A DNA stretch of 64,000 nt from an uncultured Clostridia bacterium (lineage in GTDB: Bacteria; Bacillota; Clostridia; Christensenellales; UBA1242), in contig CAKNPS010000002.1 in assembly GCA_930990515.1 (NCBI GenBank), positions 124,001 to 188,000 on the forward strand, written 5' to 3'. The notes below the pieces were generated by a model that was given only the letters and a program-made list of their open reading frames with translations, ran no database searches and was not told the DNA's origin. Within the stretch, counting starts at the first letter, position 1. Each line of letters begins with the position of its first letter. The translations under genes were made by a program, and so were the position numbers. Shown here piece by piece: positions 32,826-47,000 of the stretch.

Positions 32826-33007
32826 ATTATCTCCAATTTAATTTTGAATTAAAATTAGTAAAAAATGTTAAAAAATCAATTTTTATTTAATTTTTCGCCT
32901 TGTTTTTTAATATTTTTAGCATTTTTTGACTATTTTTATTTATTTTTTATAATTTTAAATTTTTAAATTTTTTGTTATTTTACTTTTAAATCGTTTTATA
33001 TAAAAAC

Positions 33008-33030
33008 AAGAAGGTGCCACTGGCACTATT
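33008..33030 (-). terminator. Weak terminator at the ABC-F stop codon
   Basis: A GTGCCA/TGGCAC dyad begins at the stop codon; on the minus strand it is followed by CTTCTTGTTTTTA. The stem is short, so the call is tentative. Confidence 0.4.
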
Positions 33031-34600
33031 TTGTTGACATATATTCTTCATAAGACATTTCTTTATCGACAATGGTGTTTTCATCAACGATGTCAATAAT
33101 TCTGTTGGCAACGGTATCAATAATTTCTTGGTCGCCTGTTGTGAAAAGAATTGGTCCTTTAAAGTTTATAAGTCCTTTATTCAAAGATGTGATACTTTCA
33201 AGGTCTAAGTGGTTTACTGGCTCATCTAACACAAGAAGATTTCCACTTTCAAGCATAAGTTTTGCCAGCATACATCTAACTTTTTCTCCACCAGAAAGCA
33301 CACTAACTTCCTTCAAACTTTCTTCTCCGGAGAATAACATTCTTCCAAGCCAGCCACGAACATAACTTTCTGTTTTGTCTTTAGAATATTGTCTAAGCCA
33401 GTCAACAACTGATAAATGACAACCTTCAAAATATTCTCGATTATCTTGTGGGAGATAGGAAGGTTTGATTGTCTTTCCGAACTGCACAGTTCCGCTGTCC
33501 GCTTCTTCTTTTCCCATAATGATATTAAACAAAGTGGTTAAAACAAGGGAATTTGAAGATAAAAAGACAATTTTTTGATTTGGTTCAACATTGAAAGACA
33601 AATTTTTGAACATACCTTTCTTTGTCAAATTTTCCACTTTTAAAATTTCCTTTCCAATTTGTTGTTCAAATTTGAAATCAACATAAGGATATTTACGAGA
33701 AGATGGTTTTAAGTCGTCAAGAGTTAATTTTTCAAGTTCTCTTTTTCTTGATGTTGCTTGTTTAGATTTTGAAGCGTTTGCGGCAAATCTTGCAATGAAA
33801 TCTTTAAGTTCTTTTGCTCGCTGTTCTGCCTTTTTGTTTTGTTCCTTTTGTTGACGAAGAAGAAGTTGACTTGTTTCATACCAGAAATCATAGTTTCCAA
33901 GATACATATTGATTTGTCCAAAATCAACATCGCAAATATGAGTGCAGACTTTATTCAAAAAGTGACGATTGTGGGAGACAATGATGACAATGTTTTCAAA
34001 GTCCAACAAGAAATCTTCAAGCCATCTTATTGTTTTAAAGTCAAGGTTGTTTGTAGGTTCGTCCAAAATTAAGATGTCAGGATTTCCAAAGAGTGCTTGA
34101 GCAAGTAAAACTTTCACTTTGATTTTGGCATCAAGTTCGCTCATAAGTTTGTAATAGTCTTCTTCGCCAATACCTAAATTTTGGAGAAGAGTCTTTGCGT
34201 TGCCGTCTGCTTCCCAACCGCCAAGTTCAGCAAATTCGGTTTCAAGTTCGCCGGCTCTTATTCCATCTTCGTCTGTGAAGTTTTCTTTTGCGTAAAGTTC
34301 GTCTTTTTCTTTTTGTATTTCCATTAGTCGTTTATGTCCAAGAAGAACGGTGTCTAAAACTGTTTCGTTGTCATATTTGTTTTGGTTTTGTTCAAGAACT
34401 GACATTCTTTCGCCTGGAGTAATGATAACTTCACCGGTGTTCGGTTCAATTTCACCAGTCAATATTTTTAGGAATGTCGATTTTCCTGCACCATTTGCAC
34501 CTATAATTCCATAGCAATTTCCTTTAGTAAACTTTAGGTTTACTTCTTTATAAAGCACTCTGCCGCCGAATGCTAAGGAAACATTTGATGTTTGTATCAT
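33026..34600 (-). CDS. ABC-F family ATPase (YbiT/YkpA-like), asymmetric sites
   Basis: ABC-F proteins have two ATPase domains and act on the ribosome. In this 524-aa protein NBD1 has an intact Walker A (GANGAGKS), Walker B (ILILDEPTNNLD) and H-loop (IVSHNRHF), but its signature is SELDAKIKVK instead of LSGGE. NBD2 has a normal signature (VLSGGEKVRC) and Walker B, but its Walker A reads LSSNSLVLTT (no Gly, no Lys) and its H-loop TTGDQE (no His). All losses fall in the site formed by Walker A2 with signature 1; the other site is complete. The linker is basic and helical (KKAEQRAKELKDF...SKSKQATSRKRELEKL). AAAGGAG precedes ATG. No resistance context is seen. Confidence 0.92.
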   Translation of the reverse strand: MIQTSNVSLAFGGRVLYKEVNLKFTKGNCYGIIGANGAGKSTFLKILTGEIEPNTGEVIITPGERMSVLEQNQNKYDNETVLDTVLLGHKRLMEIQKEKDELYAKENFTDEDGIRAGELETEFAELGGWEADGNAKTLLQNLGIGEEDYYKLMSELDAKIKVKVLLAQALFGNPDILILDEPTNNLDFKTIRWLEDFLLDFENIVIIVSHNRHFLNKVCTHICDVDFGQINMYLGNYDFWYETSQLLLRQQKEQNKKAEQRAKELKDFIARFAANASKSKQATSRKRELEKLTLDDLKPSSRKYPYVDFKFEQQIGKEILKVENLTKKGMFKNLSFNVEPNQKIVFLSSNSLVLTTLFNIIMGKEEADSGTVQFGKTIKPSYLPQDNREYFEGCHLSVVDWLRQYSKDKTESYVRGWLGRMLFSGEESLKEVSVLSGGEKVRCMLAKLMLESGNLLVLDEPVNHLDLESITSLNKGLINFKGPILFTTGDQEIIDTVANRIIDIVDENTIVDKEMSYEEYMSTK

Positions 34601-34744
34601 ATAAAACTCCTTTAACCTATATTTTTAAAATTTGCGAAAAAACATTAAAAATTACCGAAAAAATGCAAAAATATATTAATTTTTCTTAATTTTTTGTGAT
34701 TTTTAATTATTTTTTCAAAAATTTATTTAATTTTGTTCGCCCTT

Positions 34745-34774
34745 ATTATAACCTTTATGTCGCTTTTTTGTCAA
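34745..34774 (-). promoter_or_regulatory. Promoter of the ABC-F gene
   Basis: On the minus strand TTGACA (34774-34769) and TATAAT (34750-34745) are separated by 18 bp. Confidence 0.7.
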
Positions 34775-34944
34775 GAGAAGAAATAATTTTTGTGATAAAA
34801 ATTATCGTCCATAAAAACACGAAAAGAAAAATTATTCTAAATTGTTTTTTTTTGTGAGAGAAATTTTTTGGAAATAAAATTTTTAATTTTGCGAATAATT
34901 ACAAAAATTATTTTTTATTTATTTTATAAATATTCTTTATTTGT

Positions 34945-34973
34945 TTGCGAAAACTAAAAAAAAATTGTATAAT
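34945..34973 (+). promoter_or_regulatory. Promoter of the giant-protein gene
   Basis: TTGCGA at 34945 and a consensus TATAAT at 34968 are separated by 17 bp, about 40 nt before ATG. Confidence 0.7.
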
Positions 34974-35011
34974 AACTTTGTTTAAATATACAAATATTAT
35001 GAGGGGTAGTT

Positions 35012-38000
35012 ATGAAAAAGAAAAGAAAAGTCTTAGCGACTTGGAAAGTTGTGCTTATAACAATTGCTGCCATCATTGGTCTTTTAGGAGTTTCCACATT
35101 TGTTATGTATCTCTTAGGTTATTTTAATGAAGAAGTGGTAAATCCAGAAAATATAAGTTTTGTTCAGGGAGAAGAATATAATGCCGAAACTGGTATGTAT
35201 GAAGTTTCGAGTGATTTTTATATGACCATCACATCTTCCACTGAAGGCACAACAGTAAACAATGTGACATTGTCACTCGGTTCAACCATGGCAGAGAACG
35301 GCTATCTTGACAATGGAATAATTCGTGTTCCTCAAACTGTTAGACTTAACACCCCTTTCTTAGTTACCCTTTCTACACTTGGTTCTGATTACATAAATGG
35401 TGGAATTACAAATTTGAGAGCGACCTCTGATAACCGCCTTATTGCACCTATTACTGCTACTATTGCAGTCGATGTTCCTGTTAGCGAAATTACTGCATTT
35501 ATCTATGATGACGGAGATTCTTTAGAAACGCCTATTTCTGACAATGAAGTTATTGTGGGCTCTAGATTTAAAGTGGGAGTTAACTATTCTCCTGAAAGAA
35601 GTGAATTTATGTATAGTGGAGAAACATCAAAGATGCTTTTCTACTCTCCAACAAATAATTACATATCTTTTGACTATACAACTCAAACATTTACGGCAAA
35701 CGATGTGAGTGCTGAGGGATATTCTGATACAATTCGTGTTTACACATTTACATCTGCTGAGACTCAAGAAGAATTTTTAAGAGCAAACAGTGATATAATT
35801 GATAATTTTGAAGCATTGAATACTGCCGCATTAAATTATTTTGGTGCAAATGAAGGGAGCGATATATATCGCACTTGTGTTATTACTGTTACTGTTAAAG
35901 ATGTTGGTGTGGCAAGTTTTAACATAACAAACAACGCTTTTGAAGCGACAGTTGACAAATACTTTAACCTTTCTTCAAACTCTAATTCTCCAGTTTTTGA
36001 TGGGAGTTTGGGGGTTGCTATTCGTGATGAAGAAAACAATATTTTAAACTCTGCCTATGCTGGCTTAGTTGGTATTGCTATTTATTCTCAAAATGTCGAT
36101 GTTAAAGTTGTTGGTGGAAGTGTTATGCAAGTCGTTGTCACTGTCGATAATGCAACAAATGAAAGTTCGTATGTTGTTAATGAACTTGTTTATGACGAAA
36201 ACTTAAGTTATCTTCCAACTGAAGAAATAACGGAAAACTCCACAATTTACACATATTACTTCATTTTACCAAATACGGACTCTGCTTCAAGTTCGGCAAA
36301 TTATAACTATCGTTTTGCTTCCACAAGTGAAGAAAATGTTAATTTCAAAGTTGCACTTTTTGTTGAAGGTGACAACGGTTATGAAATTTTCTATTCAGGA
36401 AATTCAGGTTCTATTTCTGATTTGCCAACCGTAACAATCAGTTTTGAAGTTCAACAAGAACAAAATGTTTACTGGAATGTTGACGAAAGATTGACAATTA
36501 TTTATGATAGCGACGCGCAAATTTCTGATACTGTTGATTTGTCTTCTCAAATTGGTGTGCCAACTGGCAATGTTTACCAAACAGTAAGGTATTTCATATA
36601 TTCCCCAACAGGAAATGTGGTAAACGGAATTGAAAACGCCATTCGCTATAGGTCTTTGGCTTCCTACACCATTGGAGAAGATATCAATCTTTCTGGATTA
36701 GATACAGGTGTTAATGATGTATATCTTTACGAACTTGAAAGTTCTAGTTTGTCTGCTATTGGCTCTATTAATGAAGATATCAATTTGGTTTTTGCAACAG
36801 TAAGAACCAATGCTGATATGCAAATTTTAAATAGCGATGGAGAAATTTATCAAACTGGAGATAAATATGACATTGTTTCAGTAAGTTTGCCAAGAGCACT
36901 TATTATTGACGCGACTTTAAGATTTGGAGATATGACAGGAGAAGTTTCGTTTAGTTCTGTCTATAACAACCAATTCTTGTATCAACCTGAAGGTGCAGAA
37001 ATTGGACAACTTTATGTTCCTGCAATTTTATATTCAGATGAAGTTAATGGAAATGATGAGTTTAACATCACAATTTCATTTAACAATCAACTTGGAATTT
37101 CTTACAACGAACTTCAAGATTTATATAACTCAGGCGATTTATACATTGAATTTCGTGACCAAAATGGAAATTTAAGCACATATGATGACAATGGAACAAC
37201 CAGAAATTATTTTGATATAGCATCTTTGAATTTCCAAGGAACAGACACAATTACAGCAACTGCAAGTGTGACAATAAGCGATGATTTTACTGATACAGTG
37301 GGAGTTTTCTACACACCATATCTTGTCTATAACAACGGAATCAGAACGCAAAGTAAGGTTATTGATGTGACTTATGGTGGAGAAAACTTTACTGGATTTA
37401 CTGTTTATGCTCAACTCGCTAGTGATTCAGAATACTATTTCGTAAATCAAGGCGACACCAGATATGATATCAATGAGCCAATTAATGTTTCAATTGAAAG
37501 CACAGGCAATAGAACAATAACTTGGAATGGAACGCCAATTGAAGATGAAAGCACAGACAGAACCGCTCTTGATATTTTGTCAGAACTTTTGAGCGTGGTG
37601 GTTTTTGACCAATATGGAAAAGTTATTTATACAAATGCCTCAAGTTTTACTCTTCAAGAAGAAGCAAACAAAAATTATATCAACATAATAAACAACGAAA
37701 TCATAAGTTTCAATTCAACGGGAGGAACAACTCAAAACACATCTATTAATGCAACAATAAATTCTATTTATGGAACCGTTGCAAGTGAAACTTCACCAGG
37801 GACTATTCAATTCTCAATTTATAGTGCTGGGGTAAGTCGTGTTGAATATGACCAAAGTGAAACAGTTGGAGAAACTAATTATGGTGTTGCTGAAAACATG
37901 GGAGATGTTTCAGTTAAAAAATATTTCACTTTAGAGAGCAATTCCATAAGACTTGATAGTTTAGTGAGAGTTTTTGTCGGAACTTATGTTGACGAAATTA

Positions 38001-41000
38001 CCACTCCGCCAACAACAGAAATTAGATTTAGATTGAACGAAACATTCTTAAATGGACTTTCTCAAACTGCAAGACAGTCTTTGTTTACCACTGTTTCAGG
38101 TGGAACACCAACAACGATTGGTATGATTACCCTTAAATCTGACACTGGTGAGCAAGGCGAAAACTATAACTATGATGCTCAAAACATTGGGGCAATTCAA
38201 GTAAACACACCATTTGCAGAAGATTTTGAATTGGTTTTTGACATTTATGATGATTATAATATTGTCAACATTCAACTCACATTAACCATTGGAAGAAATA
38301 TTCAATATGCTGACAACTTTAGTTCATATTCAGAAGAGTATCTTGATTATTTAACTTATGGAGAAAGCGGAAACACTGCAAGAAAACTAGTTTTCGGTGG
38401 AGATAGAATTTCTTTAAATACATATTTGCCTATTAGTTATATTCATGGCGATGAAGGAACTGTGCAATGGTCAGAAGGAAACACCCTTCTTTATGTTAAT
38501 GACACACTTGTGCCGGTTGGAAGTTCTTCAAATGGTATTGGTTTGATTTCAGAAGGTAATGAAGTTTATTTGACTTTCGACGATGTTAAAACTCTTACAA
38601 CTGTGGAAATAACTTTGTATTATAGTCGTCAGAGCGACTATTCACTACGAGTTGCTTTAGGTTTTGTCATTAATCCAAATTACTTACTCATTCAAACACA
38701 AAACTTTGTTGACTTATCTAGACTTTCTGACACAGAATATTATGGCCTTTCCAATTTCTATGAATTATATAATGCTAAAGAATATATAGATTATTACATA
38801 TTAGAAAAGACACAAGATAGGCCGACCGCAATTAACTTTAATGACAATGTTCAATACGGTATGACAAATGTTTACTTCACGATTGAAGCGAACGGACTTT
38901 TACAAGTTGGGGCTTATGATGGAGATAGCATTATTTCTGGCACTGAGTTAATTGGAAATACTGGAGAAAGATTGTTATACAAAGCAAGTCCATTTAAAGC
39001 GCCGCTTGGGGCAGTTGTCAATGCGAACATTAATCTGATGTATCATACAGATTCAGGAAATGTTGATTGTGAATTTATCTTCCTTGATGAAGATAACATT
39101 CAACTTGCTTGTTCAACATTCAATTTTGAAGTTGGCTATGGGGAAAGTGTTGAAAGCATAATTCAAAACATCTTTAATGAAAATTCAGTTTTAGGACAAG
39201 ATTATAATGTTCTTGAGAACGATGGAGAATATGTTTTAGTTCTACTTGAATATAACACTTATCAACTCAATGATGGTTGGACTGCAGTTTCTGACAGCAA
39301 TCTTCTTCCTTTCCAAAACAATCAACTTTCTGTAAGTCAACTTACAGTCTTTAACACTAGTGCAAACTTAACATTTACATATAATCAAGAAGATAGTATT
39401 TATGTTGATGTTCGTTTAACTAAGGTTGGTTTAATATATGTGGCTTATGAAAAGAATTATAATGGCGAAGACAACACTGAAGATGATTTTGCTTTTGATG
39501 ATATCACAACTGATGCAACTGGAGAAAGTGAACTTAATGCTTTCTTTGAAAATATGGCAGAATTAGGTATTTATGATTCTTACATTGCTGGAAATAGTTA
39601 TCAAATTGTCTTCAATGAATTTGATGAAAGTGTTACCAAACCATCACATAATGCTGACAATAATTATGGTTTCTATTATAGGTCTGCAACTGATGAAGAC
39701 ACTTCAGTTTCATTAGTAACTCCAATATTGTCTGTATATTCAGTAACAAGTGGTTATGAAGATTTGATTTCAGTAAGCGGTACTTCCATTATTCTTAACT
39801 CTTTCGTAAGCACAGGCGAAGATGTTTTTGCAGTCTTAGAGTTAACATTAAACACAACACTTTCTGGAAACAATATCACTTATGTAATGTATTACCGAAT
39901 TAAAATTGAACCAAACTTTACTCTTGGGAATGTTACTTATCCATATAATAGTAATGCTGAATATGTTCAAGATGCGTCATTTACAATAGATTTTGAAAAG
40001 CCTTTCACATCTCAAGATGCATCACTTGCAAATGTTGGAAAGACTCGTTTTGCTGAACTTGTTAATACAGACTTAGATGTGACAACAATTGAAGGTTTGA
40101 GCTTCAAATATTCTATTTATGAAGTTATAGTTAATGGAGAAACAAGTTCTGACTATTCTTCAGTGCTAAGCCTTTCTATTGACGAAAACACAGGTATTTT
40201 ACAAGCAGAAGTTTTGGATACAGATGCAAATATTACCATTAGAATTGCTAAGACTTACTTAATTAATGACATTCAAGTTGTTCGTTCTCAAAGAATATAC
40301 ACTATCATTTATAATGGTATTCCTACTTATATTCCTACTGTAGAAAAAATTGATGGTGAAGATTTAATTGAACTTGATAAGATTGATGGAAATTATCAAG
40401 ATGACGATATATCTATTAATGGCACATACAACTATCAAATCACAATTCAAGAAAAAATTGGAGATGTTCAAAGACCTACTGTAGATGTTTATGCTCATAT
40501 CACATCAGTTAAGTCTGGCTATACAATTCAAGATTATTTATATGAATTTGTTAAACTTGCAGACCAAGAAACTCTTAATCGCTTAATTAGTTCAAATGAT
40601 GGAAGCGGTAATATTTCTTATACACTTGGAACCTCATTCACTTTTGAAGACGCAACGGGAACAACTGGAAACTATGTCACTATTTTAGAAGGCGAGAGTG
40701 TTGACGCTGACAGATATGCAGTAATTTTTGACGAAATAACTATAGATGGGGTTGAAGGTTATGTTGTAGTCTTCAATTATAGAAACGGAGATAGTATTTC
40801 TCAAGTTTCAAATGGAGATTACTTCTTCTTGCCAAAAGAAAGAGTAAACTACTTTGATTTTAGAAGTGGTTCGACAAATGGTGTGTTCAACTTAACTTTC
40901 TTGACAAAAGACGAAATTAAAGAAAATGGAGAATTTTCAATTGGCGTTTACACAACCTATTTAAACCTTTTTGATATCAACTTTAGTATGGACGGTGGTT

Positions 41001-44000
41001 ATGTTATCAATTATGCTCAAGACTTTACAACCCCAGTAAGCAGTGGAAACGATTATAGTATTACTAGATTTATTACATCAATAAACAAAGATACAGTTGA
41101 TGTTTATGACGAATTTAGATTTACAATTAATAATGATGACGAAAATCGCGTAATTCTTTCAGGAACAGGCAGAAACACAACCTTCCATGTTGCTCACACT
41201 CAAGAAGATTTTACTGTTGAAGTTTTGGCTGAACGCGTGGTTAATGAAAATGTTTTGACAATTCCTGAAAACACATCAGACCCAATTCAAATTTATACAA
41301 ATTACAGCGATGAACAATTTGCTAGTTCATATTCAATAAGCGATATTGTTTTTGAAAACTTTACTTATGCTACAAGTGATGTAACAATTGGAGATGTAAG
41401 TTATACTAGAATTGATTTAAGCGAAGAACGATTAATTTCAACAACAACTGGTTCAACTGTTAGTTTGACAACTTTCTATATTTTAGATAGTGATGTTGAA
41501 AGTGTTGGTGGCATAACAACTCAAGAAAACTTTATGTATCAATTCTATTTCACATTGAACTTCACTTCTTCAAATGCTATTTCTGTGGGACAAACAATTA
41601 CTTATCAAGAAAGTGAAAATGTGGAAGGAATAAGATATTCTCAAAACACCATTGAACTGAACCTATCAGATGTTTCTTCTTCCCTTTACAATGCAATTGT
41701 AAGCAATTTTGAAGTTTTCAGAACTTCTGGAAATATTCAAGATAGCCTAACCTTTGAAAATGGTTCAAGCATGGAAACAATTCAACTTGAAAATGTTGGC
41801 GAAACCACAGAACGAGAAGAAAACTTTGTCATTCAATATCGCTTTGGACAAAATGGTGGAGATGTTATTTATACATTTAATTTGAGATATGTTTTTGAAA
41901 TTGAACCAAATGTGACAATTTCTTCAAATTATCCAACTCCAGATACGACTGTTTCAGAAGAAGAAAGAATGACAGAAGAGTATTTAGATAACGGAGCAGA
42001 AATTACTGATTTCTTTAACACTCAAGCAAGTTTCACAACCAGCGATGCACTTTCAAGATTTGACATAAGAAGAAAAGATATGGCAAAGAATGGAAGTGAT
42101 GCTTTTGAAAATTCTTATACTTATGACTACACTCTTGACATCACCACAATCACAAATGTTAGCCTTGTTGTTAATGGTGTGACATACACTGACCCAACTG
42201 AGATTGGAACTGGAATTATTGGAGAAGATGCAGAAGGAAAAATTTCTCTTCCAACCTTCAATTTAACATTCAACTTAAGAAACACTGGCACTTCTGGTCG
42301 AGTTTTGTTTACATTACAAATCAACAATGTGACAGCAACTTATAGTGTTGTTGTTAGCAACAATGACGTTGTAACAATTGAAACAAACCCAATTTCCACA
42401 GTGAAAGATTATGAAGAAGTGTTTGCAGAAGATATTGCAACTTATGACAACAACAAATTGTTTAGTTATGGCAGAATTTTAAGATATAATTTCTTAGAAA
42501 ACACATCTGGAACATATTACCTACGCTTTAATCAATATACTGGAGAAGAAATCACAGGTTACTTAATCCGTCCAGTAACAGTAACAACAAGAAGTGTTGA
42601 TGTTCTTGAAGATTTAGGAAATTCCTATGACGGATATGAGTTTGATGGAGTTTATCGCTCAAATACTGATGCCATAAATCGTTATGATGTCATTGACTGG
42701 GCAACACTATTTAGTCGTCAACCAGAAATTACAAGCAGGATTATTCTTCTATATGCAGGTCAAGAAATTAAGAATAATGTGGCGGTAGTAAATCTTTCAT
42801 TAAATGCAGATAATGGTTTTAAGAGTATGAACGATATCACTTTTGATGCAACTCAAGTTTCAAGCACATCAAGATATTATATCGGTTACACTTTAACTCG
42901 CGATACAACATCTCAACTTCATACCACAAATTATTCTTATAGAATTAGATTAAATGTTCGTTTTGAAGTAACATCAGATGCAACTTCTCACTACGAAACA
43001 ATCGAAGTTCAAGAAGGTAGTGTAAGTTTGTGGTCGTTTGCTAACCTTGGCATTGTTGATGCAAAAACTGGAAGTTCGATAACTGCCAGCGATATTGGAA
43101 TTACTCGCCAAATTGACCTAGAAGTTTATGGTGTAAGTAGAGCATTAGTAAATAATTCTGAAGATAGCCTAACACAAGAAGCATGGAATGTTCATACTTC
43201 ACTTATAAGAAGTGGACATAGCACAGGACTTGTTCCAAGATATGGTGAAACAATTAATTCTGACCATACATTTGGAAATGGTGGACTTGTTACAGGCGAA
43301 ACACAAGAAGCAAATTACTTGTCATTAAATGCCGGTGATGAGTATGGCTCAAATTGGCAGATAATTCCTAATGGTGCGGCTGCTGACGGCAATTATGTAA
43401 TGGTAAGAATTACATATACAACCTATCTTGATAGAGATAGACAAACCCCAGTTTCAGTTAGTGCAAATTTAAGATTTTTGATTATGCCATCATATAGCAT
43501 TTCATTCAAGAGCGACACACAATCAAATGATTATGCTTTTGTTTCTGATTTAATGGAAATTGACGGGGAAATGATGGTAACAAACTATGGTGACCCTTAT
43601 GTAATCAGAAATAATTCTGCAAGCACATTAAATCATTACTTATATTCACCGCTTGTTGAGGACCCAATTTGGAGAGTAACATTAAATGACAATAACTATG
43701 GATATATCTTTGATTATTCAATTCCAATCTATGACACATCAAGCGAATATAATGGTTATACCAATTTAATGTCATTTAATGGAGAAGATCCTGACAACTT
43801 ATGGATAGGAGAAAAAGAAGGAGAATCTGCTACTGACTGGTTAAATAACCCGGCAATCACAACTTATGGTTCAGGTAATGACATAACTTCAAATTCTAAT
43901 GTATTTTTCAACATTGAACAAATCGATTTAGGAGATAAAAACTTCTATATTGATATGATTGATAACTATGGATTTAGAGTTCGTATGTATTTCCGTCTTG

Positions 44001-47000
44001 AAGCAGATATAACCCCAATCATTTATAACACAAACACAACTTTAGTGACAGAAGGGGCGTCTGCACAAATTGGTGCGGCATATAGAGAAGTAACATTCCA
44101 AGGTGGAACTATTAATGATTTAACACCAATAGGAGAACTTGTAGGAGATCTTGGTTCGGGTTCATTTACGTATGATTATTCTTACACAATTACTGGAAGT
44201 GATCCAATTGTGATTACACACCTTAATGGTGATGTTATTGGGACATATTATGATCCTAATTCTACTGATGCTACCGAAACTACTTCTCCATTTGATATTC
44301 TCTACACATACACAACAAATGAAGAAGGTGAAAACGTTACTTATGCTTCAAACAACTTTAAAGATTTTGAGTCTTATACACCAGCATCATATAATGTATA
44401 CTTAAGAATAAAAAACATAAATGATGATGGTTTGTTGTTCGGCGTAGCCACAAAAAATGCTGATGGTGAATTAAGTAATACAATTGCACCAAACCAAATC
44501 ATTTATTCAACAACAACTCTTCCAAGTTACGGAGATGGAACATCACTGCAATTTACAATTGGCGGACTTACTGTCAATGCTTATTCAACAAATGTTATTC
44601 CGGCAATTAGTGATAATTCATTCTTGTCAAGTGGACTAGACGAAAATTCTGAATCTAATGTTCAAGACATTAAAATCTCAGATGTTTGGTTTGAAGTGGA
44701 ATATAACGGAGAAATTGAAAGAGTTGATATATCTCAAACTGATAAAAAGAATTTAGCACTTGTTTCTGCGGGAACTCAAAATAGTGATAGAATAATTTAT
44801 AAAGATGATGATATTTCCACTGCGATAAATCCTTCAAATGCTGAAACATTCACAATTCCACATTTCTCAGGAAAATATTACGGGACCAACACAACAATCA
44901 ATAATGTTGTGATGGTTGTTAACTTCAGTTCAGCAACCGACGATAATGCTTCAAATGGTGCACAACTCAGACAAACATTGTCAATAACAAGAACACCTTA
45001 CGGAACTCTTAACATTGACTCTTTGGCAGATAGAGATAGCATTTCTTATGATGACTTTGAAATTCCACAAACTGGTTCATCAACTGGAGATGGTTCAGAT
45101 GTTAGTGTTAATGTCTATAATGACACTGTTGAAATTGAACTTATGCCTTCAGAATCTCTTGAATATGCAGTTGTTCAAGGAGTAAAAACATCATTAGATG
45201 AAAGTGATAATATTACTTTTAAACCACTCACAAACGATAGAGATTATGGACAGAGAGAACAAATTAGACTATCAACAACAGATAATTATTTATCTGATAA
45301 TACTTTAAACACAAAATATACATTAATTATTAGAAATGCATCTTCAAATAATTTTAAAGTTAAGTATTTTAGTGAAGAAGAAACTGCTGATGCTGAGAAT
45401 AGCAATATGTATTTCTACAATATTACACTTTCACAATTTAGTAATAACAATTCAAATTCTATAACATTTAATATTGAAGATGTTTCTGAACTTAATCAAT
45501 CAAATTACGTTACAAGATATTTCTATACAATCATAGAAGCAAATTATGGTGAAGAAAAAGGGACAGAATATTATCAACAAAATGAATCATTTAGACTATA
45601 TCCACGATTTAGTCAAATAACATCAAATCAAACTTCCACACTTGGCTTTGTTGTTAATGATTACTATAGAGTTGGAACATCAACCAATTACTATTATGTA
45701 ATTTCTCCAACAAGTTGGGCAGGAAATGACCACTTGAACTATTATGATTATATCAACACTGGAGTTTTAGGTGGAGGCGAAACTGCAAGTTTGTTAAATT
45801 ATGCAATAGCAAATCAACCTTACATTTTCACTTTCTCTGTTGATACTGGTGGTAGCATTGATGCCAACGGAACAATCTACACAACATCAAACTTCAGAAT
45901 TGGGACTGACACCATAAGAGTTTATGTCAGAATGAGAGTTTCTGGCATTGATGGACAATTTAATGATACTGACGGAATACTTCTAAATGATACCTATATT
46001 GAATTTACATTAAGAAATTCGTCGCCATCGGCACCATTCGTTACAGCAGACTCAAATCAAATTTATGTTGTGGGAGCAAACAGTGAAACATCAACAGGAG
46101 CCGATTCTTCACTTATCATATTAAATAAGGGAGAAAGCATTTCTCGATGTGGCTCAGCAAGTGAGACAATTAGGAATATTGTAACAACCGGTGCTACAAA
46201 TGTTGGAACATACCTTGTTTCACACAATGAAAACTTTAATTTTGCCGAAAGGTTTGATTCTATTAAATCAAACGGAGCGAACAATTCTTTCAAGATTGTT
46301 CAAGAAAATTCTTCAAGCACATCTTATTTATCTCCAAACTATAATTCTTCTTATCAATATACTAATAGTGGCAGTTACTTAAGTATGTTTGTGGAAATTT
46401 ATAGGGTTGGTTCTGCAATCAATTATAGAGTTTTCACTGCAACAATTCTCTCGTATGATGAAGCATTACAAAACATTTATTCTGCTGAATATTCCACATC
46501 AAGCGGAGCGACATCTTCAACCTTTAAACAAAATGAAGGAAACAATGTTCTCACTCTTCAAGTTGGAGAAACAGCACGAGAAATTAGTGGTAAATTCTAT
46601 GACCTAAAATCTGGAAAAGAAATTGTTGAAACAATCTTGAATAGCGATAGTGGTAATGCGGTAGATAGTGAGAACAATCCTATTCTTGAAACAGAAACGC
46701 AAATCACTTTTGCAGAATATCTCAATCAGGCTGGAGTTATTGAAACAAAAGACATAATTGTTTTAAGTGGCTCGATAGTAAGTTACTATAGAATTACTTT
46801 CTACAAATACACTTTAGGCGAAAACTTTGAAGTTTCATTTATGCCAAATAGAACTTACAGACTTTCAAATCTTTTGCCAAGTGGAACTTATTATCAAATT
46901 GATGATCAATTTAGGGAAAGTACAACCACATTAGAAAATTATTCTTCAGTGCCTAATGTTGAACAACAAGAAGTTTACTATGTTTATAGTGGAAACACTT

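Larger units (their letters stand above)
34601..35011. other. Long AT-rich divergent intergenic region
   Basis: This 411-nt region separates the divergent ABC-F and giant-protein genes. It holds one promoter for each (see separate entries). The ABC-F message would have a leader of about 138 nt; I see no clear attenuator or riboswitch in it. The rest is poly-A/T-rich without ORFs. Confidence 0.6.

Noticed and set aside
34945-35127. 60-aa ORF overlapping the giant-gene start
   Set aside because: It begins inside the promoter and runs out of frame through the signal region; no ribosome site.
46063-46607. Small ORFs inside the giant gene, tested as signs of a frameshift or gene boundary
   Set aside because: The 4477-codon frame is continuous through the region with unchanged composition; the small ORFs lack ribosome sites.
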